IMG/VR virus record: IMGVR_UViG_3300035703_000112 | Span: 1-57,189 of that record | Source: a virus | DNA length: 57,189 bases | Strand: one strand, 5' to 3' | Shown here: piece by piece, positions 50,655 to 57,189 of the stretch | Numbering within the stretch: the first letter of the stretch is position 1 | Layout of the letters: the number at the start of each line of letters is the position of its first letter | The notes under the pieces: model-generated | Databases searched by the model: none | The model's input: only the letters and a program-made list of their open reading frames with translations | Told to the model about the DNA's origin: nothing | Program-made: the position numbers and the translations under genes

Positions 50655-50671
50655 AAAAAACCTTAATTTTG
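50655..50671 (+). promoter_or_regulatory. Late-promoter-like motif after the giant gene
   Basis: AAAAAA-C-CTTAATTTTG with TAATTTTG at 50664-50671, 21 bases ahead of the ATG at 50692. Same 17-bp layout as 21984-22000 and 24486-24502. Confidence 0.55.
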
Positions 50672-50691
50672 ATACATAAAATACAGATAAA

Positions 50692-51219
50692 ATGCCATTA
50701 GTTCCCAATTTTTCAACTAGTCAATCAGCGGGGAGCCCTTCTGTTATAACTATAACTGATACGTCCACGGGAAGTGATGTTGCTGTTACCCAGCGCCGTG
50801 TCTATCTTTTGGACTGGCAGGGAAATTATGTCGTTCCTTCAGGTACTACTACTAATTACATTCAATGGCCTATCGCACAAGCGACAATTAATATTGATTG
50901 CTTGACTCAAGATATGGCTTTGGAGGTGACCGTTGAATGGTTGAACGTAAGCAATGTGGCTTTGTATGATAAGACTGAATTGGTAGGATTTACTCTTTAC
51001 AATGAGACTTTCTACTATGCCCTGACGCAAGCACAAGCTGCTGCTTCAACTCCCACAACTATCCTACAAGATACGTCATTCCTGCAAAATAAGTCTAATC
51101 TTCGTTTGTTTATTGATAGCGGGAATCAAGCAGTCACGCTGGGATACGATATCGTATCTGCTCAGCAGTGCTATAACTTGGCTACCAACTTAAATACTAA
51201 CCAAGACCTCTATTACTAA
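50692..51219 (+). CDS. Conserved Bacteroidota-phage structural protein A
   Basis: A 175-residue protein opening MPLVPNFSTSQSAGSPSVIT, followed by DTSTGSDVAVTQRRVYLLD, a beta-rich start that recurs as a conserved block in Bacteroidota phage genomes, paired with the next gene. The remainder has strand-like IDCLTQDMALEVTVEW. A virion-associated role is likely from its neighbours; the exact place in the particle is unknown. Confidence 0.6.
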   Translation: MPLVPNFSTSQSAGSPSVITITDTSTGSDVAVTQRRVYLLDWQGNYVVPSGTTTNYIQWPIAQATINIDCLTQDMALEVTVEWLNVSNVALYDKTELVGFTLYNETFYYALTQAQAAASTPTTILQDTSFLQNKSNLRLFIDSGNQAVTLGYDIVSAQQCYNLATNLNTNQDLYY

Positions 51220-51740
51220 TGCCACTAACAGTAGCTCAAATAATTGACATTGGGAAAATATCTCAATACCTCGCTCAGAATGATGTTCTGAAGGGAAATC
51301 TTTTCTCTCCTCCTGTGGCTAGAACTACGCCGCAGATTCTTTATTTAGAGCGAAAGGCGGTAGAATGGATGTACAATATTGACCCAGCGAACACTTCCCT
51401 TGTACAAACCTCTCAATATCTATACAGCCTTTGCAGAGGATATAATTTACAAGCACAACAAATTTCGGGAACTGCTGGTGCAATATCTCCAGTCGTTCCT
51501 GCGCAAATTCCAAATCCATATGATTTTGAGGTAGATGCAACTTCCCTGATTACAAATGGGCAGTCTAGCGTCACATTAAACGCATTTATCGGATTCAACG
51601 TATTGTTTGTTCGGAATGGTATTCCTCAATCTACCATAAATACTGGGGGAAGCTATTACTCTTGGGTAAAAGCTACAGGAGTATTTACCATTTCCCCAGC
51701 GGCGGTAACAGGTGAACAATTCCAAATTTATCCAGTATAA
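51219..51740 (+). CDS. Conserved Bacteroidota-phage structural protein B
   Basis: A 173-residue protein (PLTVAQIIDIGKISQYLAQND; LYLERKAVEWMYNIDPANTS), helical first half and a strand-like second half (FEVDATSLITNGQSSVTL). It overlaps its partner by one base and precedes the long fibre by two bases. These two proteins are usually adjacent in phages of this kind, implying a joint role, perhaps fibre attachment. Confidence 0.55.
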   Translation: MPLTVAQIIDIGKISQYLAQNDVLKGNLFSPPVARTTPQILYLERKAVEWMYNIDPANTSLVQTSQYLYSLCRGYNLQAQQISGTAGAISPVVPAQIPNPYDFEVDATSLITNGQSSVTLNAFIGFNVLFVRNGIPQSTINTGGSYYSWVKATGVFTISPAAVTGEQFQIYPV

Positions 51741-51742
51741 TT

Positions 51743-54700
51743 ATGAAGAAATTATTTTTACTTGTTCTGGGTTTAATTGTTTTCAAATTTGGGTACTCTC
51801 AGTACCCAATTCAGCAATTTATTGGGGCTGATAGCGCTATTGTTACGTCCAAAGGAGCTATGCAGAGTCGCTTTGTCAATGTTGTCTTTACTGACACTTC
51901 CCAAGCCAACACACAACGCATACGCCAATATCCCGGTGCTATGATTTATGCTGCTGGGAAGATGTGGGTCAGAAATACAACAGCTACTGGATGGACTGAA
52001 CTCGCTTATGGGCCAATATCCACAACAAATATTTACAATTCAAACGGAACATTGACGGGGAATCGTGACTTAGATGGAGGTGGTTATAATTTAACATTTA
52101 GTAGTATTGGAGGGGAATTCGGAGTTGGTGCTGATAGTATAAATTTTGTTCCAGCTTCGGGTAAATTTAGAATAAGTAGTTTAAATCAGGGAATAGGCTC
52201 TAAAGCTTTGAGATATGACCCAGTAACAAAACTTTTGTCTTATTCTGATACAACTAGTTCCCTAAATATCTACAATTCAGATGGCACACTAACAGGGAAT
52301 CGTGAACTGGATGGTAATAGCAATAATCTTACTTTCACAGCAGTAAAGAAATTTGAATTTTCTGGAGATAGCCTTTATTATATTCTTGACCCAGCGGGTA
52401 ACTTAAGGATAAAGCTCGGTAATCAGCAGCTTACAATGCAGGGGGACACGGCTTCCCTTTCTAGAAGAATATCTTACACGGGAAATCTTGGTTCTTCATT
52501 TACTAAACATAGCCTTGTAGACAAAAATTATGTGGACAGTATTGGTGTGTTAAGCCCTACAGGTTCGGGAACTACCAACTACGTTTCAAAGTGGACAGGT
52601 TCTACTGCATTGGGGAACTCACAGATATTTGATAATGGAACGAGTGTAGGAATTGGAACTGCGACTCCGAGTGCATCGTATTTGTTAGATGTTTCTGGAG
52701 CTTCAAGAATTAGTGGTAATACATATTTAGCTACTACTTCACAAACTTCACTAAACATTGGGAGTTCAAATTTTAGTGGAACACTTTGGACAGGCGGAAG
52801 TCATATATTTATTGGGTCATCTGCTAAAATATATGGTTCAACTGGGGCTGATGCTTCAATCGGTTCTAATTTATATTTTGATGGTTCTGCTGATAGAAGA
52901 ATCAGAGCCGGATTTGTTTCTGATATTTATTTTGATGCAAATGGTGATATAAATTTTAGAAGTGCTGGAAATGGTACTGCTAACTCAACATTAACTGCAA
53001 CAACAAATGCCGTAATCAAAAATAATGGCAATTTTTTAATTGGTAGCACAGTTGATGGCGGTTTCAAACTTTCAGTCACAGGCACTTTCCGTTCTACCTT
53101 AGATGCCAACATAAACGGATTGACAGTAGGTAAAGGAGGGGGAAGTGTTAGTGATAACACCGCTTTTGGTTATCAAGCAATCAACGGCACTTCAACTGGA
53201 ACATCAAACACAGCCATCGGATATATTGCGTTAAAAAGTTTAACATCAGGTTCATACAATAGTGCACTCGGTCTTAATGCTGGTAACTCACTAACCACTG
53301 GAAACCAAAACGTATTTTTGGGCTCTTATGCTGGTGGGAGTTTTACAACACAATCAAACAACGTAGCAATTGGATATTACTCGATGGTTAGCGCTACGTC
53401 AGCAGATTTCAATACTGCTATTGGTCATTCAGCATTTCAAAATACAACAAGCGCCGGAGGGGGTGTAGCGGTTGGATACCAAGCATTAAATGCAAACACG
53501 TCTGGAGATTACAATACTGGAATCGGTTACCAATCCTTACGAAGAAACACAACCGGAGCATACAATACAGCGATAGGGCATAGAACTTTGGATGCAGCGA
53601 TTACCGCAACTGGTAATACTTCTATCGGTTGGGCATCATTGATAAATGCAACTGGAGGATACAATACTGCAATAGGTAAAAATGCTGGTTATAGTACAAC
53701 TACTGGCACTTACAACATTTTCATAGGCGCAGACCCATCGTTGTCTTCTGGTAATGGTATCACAACCGGGAACTACAACACTATCATCGGTTCACAAATA
53801 ACAGGTCTCTCATCTTCCCTCTCCAATACAATCATATTAGCAGATGGACAAGGGAATCAGAGGTTGTATATTAACTCAAGTGGATATGCGGGTATTGGTA
53901 CTACTTCTCCGATTTCTCGATTATCTAATACTAACACTCAAATAACTGATGGTAATAACGGAACAAGTTTTAGCGGGATTCAATGGTCTTTAAGTGATGG
54001 AGGATATGCTTCTGCTATAAGCAATACAAATGCTTCTGCTACTGCTCACGGTCTTTTAGTTAAAGCATCTGGCGGTAGCCCATTAACAGTACAAGCGGGT
54101 AACACAACAAGATTTGTTGTTCTTCAAAATGGTAATACACTCATCGGCACAACCACAGATGCAGGCTACAAGTTAGATGTCAACGGTACTGCGAGAGTGA
54201 GTGCAGCAACAGGGAATGCTGATTTTAGTTTTTCAAGTGGCGGTAAGTTTAGAATAAGCAACAATAACTTTGCAAGCACACATTTTGAATATAATGCAAC
54301 AACAGCAACGACATCAATATATATATTCAGCACAAATAACGGAAACATAAGGAGTGATGGCTCTGGTATTTTTTACATAGGTAGTGGTCAAGATTTAAGA
54401 TTACAATCTGGTGGTTTTGCAAGTTCAAATGCTCAATCGTTTTTGATAAAAAGAAACGACCCCAATGCAACAAATGCTGTTGGGTTAGAAATAAATGATG
54501 GAGGTGCAACACCACACGCAAACTACAAACCATTTGTTGTAAAAATAAACAGTGTAGAACAAACACATTTTGACCAATATGGTGGGGGGCATTTTGGCAC
54601 ATCAACAAGTGTTTCATCTGCTATACTTTCAGCCACAAGCACAACAAAAGGTTTCCTACCTCCGAGGCAAACCCAAGCACAACGCACCGCCATAACTTCC

Positions 54701-54784
54701 CCAGCGGTCGGATTGATTGTATATCAAACGGATGCGACTGAAGGTTTGTATATTTACACCTCAACTGGATGGGTACAATTATGA
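51743..54784 (+). CDS. Long tail/host-recognition fibre with signal peptide
   Basis: A 1013-residue fibre. It begins with a host-style Sec signal peptide (MKKLFLLVLGLIVFKFGYSQ), unusual for a virion protein. Residues about 90-215 carry two copies of an IYNSNGTLTGNR / IYNSDGTLTGNR stalk motif. Residues about 470-685 contain YadA-like head repeats (NTAIGYIALKSLTSGSYN, NTAIGHRTLD), the spiral-like beta repeats of trimeric adhesins. The end (GFLPPRQTQAQRTAITSPAVG then LIVYQTD) resembles C-termini of Bacteroidota surface proteins. Likely contacts the host. Confidence 0.72.
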   Translation: MKKLFLLVLGLIVFKFGYSQYPIQQFIGADSAIVTSKGAMQSRFVNVVFTDTSQANTQRIRQYPGAMIYAAGKMWVRNTTATGWTELAYGPISTTNIYNSNGTLTGNRDLDGGGYNLTFSSIGGEFGVGADSINFVPASGKFRISSLNQGIGSKALRYDPVTKLLSYSDTTSSLNIYNSDGTLTGNRELDGNSNNLTFTAVKKFEFSGDSLYYILDPAGNLRIKLGNQQLTMQGDTASLSRRISYTGNLGSSFTKHSLVDKNYVDSIGVLSPTGSGTTNYVSKWTGSTALGNSQIFDNGTSVGIGTATPSASYLLDVSGASRISGNTYLATTSQTSLNIGSSNFSGTLWTGGSHIFIGSSAKIYGSTGADASIGSNLYFDGSADRRIRAGFVSDIYFDANGDINFRSAGNGTANSTLTATTNAVIKNNGNFLIGSTVDGGFKLSVTGTFRSTLDANINGLTVGKGGGSVSDNTAFGYQAINGTSTGTSNTAIGYIALKSLTSGSYNSALGLNAGNSLTTGNQNVFLGSYAGGSFTTQSNNVAIGYYSMVSATSADFNTAIGHSAFQNTTSAGGGVAVGYQALNANTSGDYNTGIGYQSLRRNTTGAYNTAIGHRTLDAAITATGNTSIGWASLINATGGYNTAIGKNAGYSTTTGTYNIFIGADPSLSSGNGITTGNYNTIIGSQITGLSSSLSNTIILADGQGNQRLYINSSGYAGIGTTSPISRLSNTNTQITDGNNGTSFSGIQWSLSDGGYASAISNTNASATAHGLLVKASGGSPLTVQAGNTTRFVVLQNGNTLIGTTTDAGYKLDVNGTARVSAATGNADFSFSSGGKFRISNNNFASTHFEYNATTATTSIYIFSTNNGNIRSDGSGIFYIGSGQDLRLQSGGFASSNAQSFLIKRNDPNATNAVGLEINDGGATPHANYKPFVVKINSVEQTHFDQYGGGHFGTSTSVSSAILSATSTTKGFLPPRQTQAQRTAITSPAVGLIVYQTDATEGLYIYTSTGWVQL

Positions 54785-55341
54785 TAGGAATATATAAAAT
54801 AACATTCCCTAACGGGCATTATTATTATGGCCAAGCCATCAATATAAGCAGACGATTTTCACAACACAAAAGAGAATTTAAAAAAGGAACACATACAAAT
54901 AAAAGGTTGCAAAATTGTTATCAAAAATATGGTGAGCCTATTTATGAAATCATTATTGAATGCGATAAATCCGAGTTAAACAAAATAGAATCAGAATATT
55001 TGTTTAAGCATATCGACGATGAATTGTGTTGCAATATGTGTAGAGAAGGAAGAAGCCCAAAAGGTATAAAAAGAAGTGATGAATTCAATAAAAAAATAAG
55101 TTTATACCAGCGAATGAATGGCAAGTCAAAGCCTGTTTATATGTTTAGCAGAGATAACATGGATATGCTTGGTAAATATGACACAATTCGTGATGCAGAA
55201 AAAGCTATCGGTGCCAATCCAAAAGATGTTCAAAAATCATGCAAATCAAATGGGAAATATAATGTTCGTGGTTACAAATTTATGTATGCTCAGCCTATTG
55301 ATAATTTATTAAATCATATTACAAACATTGTAAACTTTTAA
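54781..55341 (+). CDS. GIY-YIG homing endonuclease
   Basis: A 186-residue protein from ATG 54781 in an ATGA overlap with the fibre gene. The catalytic GIY-YIG module is clear: MIGIYKITFPNGHYYYGQAI, SRRFSQHKREFKKGTH with the conserved Arg, and YEIIIECDKSELNKIESEYL with the conserved Glu. A C-terminal NUMOD-like DNA-binding part follows (GKYDTIRDAEKAIGANPKDV). It is free-standing and mobile, placed at the fibre end. It may drive its own spread and co-conversion of fibre alleles. Confidence 0.88.
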   Translation: MIGIYKITFPNGHYYYGQAINISRRFSQHKREFKKGTHTNKRLQNCYQKYGEPIYEIIIECDKSELNKIESEYLFKHIDDELCCNMCREGRSPKGIKRSDEFNKKISLYQRMNGKSKPVYMFSRDNMDMLGKYDTIRDAEKAIGANPKDVQKSCKSNGKYNVRGYKFMYAQPIDNLLNHITNIVNF

Positions 55342-55351
55342 ATAAAACAAA

Positions 55352-55720
55352 ATGAAAAAAGCAATCATTACCCTTTTTCTTGCCTTTGGCTATGGTGCAA
55401 ATGCACAAACTATTGACAGCACTGTAACTAGTATTACAGCCGTTTACATTCAGCCCATCAAGGCTCAATTTACGGATTCCCTAATGTCAACAAATCTTGG
55501 TGTGCGGGTTATCGCAGATGACCTTAAAACAACCGCAACACTTTATTGGTGTTTGCTTATGTCAAATGGCGCTATATCTGTTCAGGGAAATTATACTATG
55601 ACGGGAGATGATTATACTGCTTGGTGTGCTGCTTCAAACCCAGTTCCTTGTAACATTTGGCCATTCACAGTAGTTGGTCGCGTATATAATCTTACATTTA
55701 TCAATCCATTAAATAAATAA
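55352..55720 (+). CDS. Secreted protein of unknown function
   Basis: A 122-residue protein with a clean signal peptide (MKKAIITLFLAFGYGANAQ) followed by a Thr-rich beta region (TIDSTVTSITAVYIQPIKAQ; TTATLYWCLLMSNGAISVQG) and Cys residues near the end. It may coat the phage or be exported. No enzymatic motif. It sits between the fibre/endonuclease and lysis-type genes. Confidence 0.5.
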   Translation: MKKAIITLFLAFGYGANAQTIDSTVTSITAVYIQPIKAQFTDSLMSTNLGVRVIADDLKTTATLYWCLLMSNGAISVQGNYTMTGDDYTAWCAASNPVPCNIWPFTVVGRVYNLTFINPLNK

Positions 55721-55739
55721 CCAAATAAAATTAAACAAA

Positions 55740-55991
55740 ATGAAAACTGCAATTAAAATTTCCATCTCGCTTTTTGTAATGATTGTTGTATTATCATCTT
55801 TTAGTAATTTTACGAAGGGAAATGACGCTACAACTTTGAAGTTTGAATTTACTACGGATGAGGTAAATCTCATATTTGAAGGACTAGGAGAACTTCCCGC
55901 AAAAAAATCAGAGGGTTTGAGAGTTAAAATTTATCAATCAGCACAGGAGCAACTGAAAGCGCAAGAGCAATCAGTTCCCAAGAAAAACTAA
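55740..55991 (+). CDS. Small membrane or exported protein
   Basis: An 83-residue protein with an N-terminal hydrophobic segment (ISISLFVMIVVLSSF, 7-21), followed by an acidic helical region ending in a Gln/Lys-rich tail (YQSAQEQLKAQEQSV). Topology suggests a membrane-anchored helix. Context of lysis-type genes gives a possible holin/antiholin or spanin-associated role, not provable from sequence. Confidence 0.45.
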   Translation: MKTAIKISISLFVMIVVLSSFSNFTKGNDATTLKFEFTTDEVNLIFEGLGELPAKKSEGLRVKIYQSAQEQLKAQEQSVPKKN

Positions 55992-56000
55992 TAAATAAAA

Positions 56001-56183
56001 ATGGATACTCCAGCATCAGTAGGTAACGCACACGCAAGTTTGTTTATATCAATTTTTACTGCTGCGGTATCATTTGCTGATGCCGGGGAAGCCATGAAAA
56101 GTTTAGCCGGGCTTATTTCAATTGTGGCTGGAGTTATGGCAATTCGTTACTACTATCACGCAACTAAAAATGTAAAAAAATGA
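56001..56183 (+). CDS. Holin-like small membrane protein
   Basis: A 60-residue protein with two hydrophobic helices (ASLFISIFTAAVSFA and LAGLISIVAGVMAIRYYYH) separated by a short acidic loop and a basic end (ATKNVKK). The layout is that of a small holin or membrane-permeability protein. Directly overlaps the next membrane gene by four bases. Confidence 0.5.
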   Translation: MDTPASVGNAHASLFISIFTAAVSFADAGEAMKSLAGLISIVAGVMAIRYYYHATKNVKK

Positions 56184-56497
56184 ATTATACGAATTTAGTC
56201 CTGTTTGCTTTAGGATTGTTTGGAATTTTAATCCATAATCTAATTAAGGTTGATACAATCAATCGCCAATCTGAGGGTAACTTTAAATTCAAGAAATTTA
56301 TTTCTTTGGAATGGCCATCAATCGCCATCAGCTTTTCAGTAGTTGGTGTATGCTTGATTGCCAAACACGAAGTAAAACAACTTGAAGAAGTAGGGAACTG
56401 GCTCGGCTTGGCCTTCGTTACAATCGGGTACACGGCTCAGTCAATTGTATACAAATACTTAGGAACTGCTGAAAAGAAAATAAAAGGCGATGCATAA
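56180..56497 (+). CDS. Multi-span membrane protein, holin-like
   Basis: A 105-residue protein with three hydrophobic helices (LVLFALGLFGILIHNLI; WPSIAISFSVVGVCLIA; WLGLAFVTIGYTAQSIV) and a basic C-terminus (YLGTAEKKIKGDA). It overlaps the spanin-like gene by eight bases and probably forms a lysis cassette with its neighbours. No sequence family is certain. Confidence 0.5.
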   Translation: MNYTNLVLFALGLFGILIHNLIKVDTINRQSEGNFKFKKFISLEWPSIAISFSVVGVCLIAKHEVKQLEEVGNWLGLAFVTIGYTAQSIVYKYLGTAEKKIKGDA

Positions 56498-57023
56498 TCG
56501 TGGGCTACTATATCTTATCATTTCAGTAACGTGTTTTTTCATTGCAACCAGTTGCAATACGGAAAAACGTCTTCAGAAAGCAGAGGTATTGTTAGCTTCA
56601 AAGGGCCGTCTCTCAGAGATTTGTGCGGATAGATTTCCTCCTAAAGATTCAATAGTATATAGGGATAGTGTTAAGTGGGACACGTTATATGAGGGTATTT
56701 ATAGTATTGATACTATATATGATAATGACACCGTAAAGGTGTTTTTGACACTTCCCGCCAAAATCATAACAAAAGAAGTAGTAAAGTATCGTGATATATA
56801 TAGAGAGAACACAGCTAAAGTAAAAGAACTGGAAGGTAAATTGTCTGTTTGCAGTTTGCAATCTGCAAATTATTCAATAGAGTTAGTAAAATTAAGAGCT
56901 GAATCTAGTAAATGGGAAAAGCTGGCTAAACAAAGATGGTGGTTCTTATGGATTTTAATTTTATTGGCTGTCGGATTCACGATGAGAAAAAAAATATTTA
57001 ACCTATTAAAATTATTCATATGA
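56490..57023 (+). CDS. Rz-like spanin lipoprotein candidate
   Basis: A 177-residue protein with a signal segment ending in a Cys (LIISVTCFFIATSC, Cys22), a possible lipobox. A long charged coiled-coil-like region follows (EKRLQKAEVLLASKG; TAKVKELEGKLSVCS) and a C-terminal hydrophobic helix (WWFLWILILLAVGF). A lipid anchor at one end and a membrane span at the other is the unimolecular-spanin layout that links both membranes during lysis. It overlaps its neighbours in the lysis-type group. Unimolecular form is inferred. Confidence 0.6.
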   Translation: MHNRGLLYLIISVTCFFIATSCNTEKRLQKAEVLLASKGRLSEICADRFPPKDSIVYRDSVKWDTLYEGIYSIDTIYDNDTVKVFLTLPAKIITKEVVKYRDIYRENTAKVKELEGKLSVCSLQSANYSIELVKLRAESSKWEKLAKQRWWFLWILILLAVGFTMRKKIFNLLKLFI

Positions 57024-57189
57024 AATACTTCCCTGCTGTAATCGTATTGTTAGTTGCTTTTTTATTTACATATTTTGGGTTCTTTGAGACTCAAGCTTGT
57101 GATTTAGATGCAGTTTATCTTAGCTGTAGACTTAATCCGTTTACTGCTTTCGATTTAATTGGATGCTTGTTGTTTTATGGTGGATGCGT
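57020..57189 (+). CDS. Partial membrane protein at window end
   Basis: Begins at an ATGA overlap with the spanin-like gene (MKYFPAVIVLLVAFLFTYFG) and is cut by the right edge after about 56 residues. Two hydrophobic stretches are visible, with Cys residues in between. Function unknown; probably a lysis-group member. Confidence 0.45.
   Translation, partial: MKYFPAVIVLLVAFLFTYFGFFETQACDLDAVYLSCRLNPFTAFDLIGCLLFYGGC

Noticed and set aside
1-57189. tRNA genes or a CRISPR array
   Set aside because: No cloverleaf-like segment with GTTCGA-type TPsiC arm or regular direct repeats with spacers was recognised on reading both strands; a tRNAscan run would be decisive.

Overview
The window looks like most or all of the genome of a tailed, probably short-tailed (podovirus-like) phage of a Bacteroidota host. 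Four things support this. (1) Start codons lack Shine-Dalgarno sequences and follow A-rich leaders such as AAAATAAA-ATG. (2) Promoters of the Bacteroidota type TTTG-N19/20-TAnnTTTG precede several transcription units. (3) Fibre-like proteins carry host-style Sec signal peptides and Bacteroidota-style C-terminal ends. (4) The virion genes (terminase, portal, scaffold, capsid, small connector genes, nozzle-like protein, giant internal protein, fibre) lack any tape measure, sheath or tail-tube genes. DNA is AT-rich. I see no integrase, phage repressor, RNA polymerase, DNA polymerase or endolysin in the window.

Layout. 195-1765 (+): an HTH protein, four small genes and thymidylate synthase ThyX. 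1770-9361 (-): nucleic-acid module with a small HEXXH protein, metallophosphoesterase, an SSB-like protein, several small conserved proteins, a zinc-ribbon/TOPRIM/RecA primase-helicase, a DUF4373-type replication protein and an HNH protein. It begins at a promoter close to 9361 and is split by a terminator-promoter pair near 3540-3610. 9531-10000 (+): a LuxR-type HTH regulator behind a terminator-like leader hairpin. 9997-10553 (-): two small structural-type genes in a reversed island. 10617-34587 (+): structural and glycosyltransferase genes, then terminase (19905), portal (22040), head accessory proteins, scaffold (26840), major capsid protein (28078), connectors and fibre-like proteins, and a GroES-like protein. 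34588-35088 (-): an HNH homing endonuclease. 35211-54784 (+): connector, nozzle-like protein, internal virion proteins, a 2889-residue giant protein, and a 1013-residue fibre. 54781-57189 (+): GIY-YIG endonuclease, secreted or membrane proteins, holin-like and spanin-like proteins, and a gene running off the window.

How it works together. The minus-strand block supplies primer synthesis, unwinding and ssDNA binding, while ThyX supplies dTMP. The plus-strand block builds the capsid. Four glycosyltransferases interleaved with Thr/Ser/Gly-rich structural genes suggest that virion proteins or host glycans are modified. Several structural genes share duplicated domains, pointing to an expanded family of head or tail surface proteins.

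The strongest unexplained signals are: a frame-independent heptamer GGGAAGT/ACTTCCC found 57 times by eye (about five expected from composition); a shared 17-bp late-promoter-like motif before the portal, the post-portal head genes and the post-giant-protein genes; a small surface domain present in seven copies in five genes; and an ADP-ribosyltransferase-like domain in the giant protein flanked by 37-bp near-identical direct repeats in frame.
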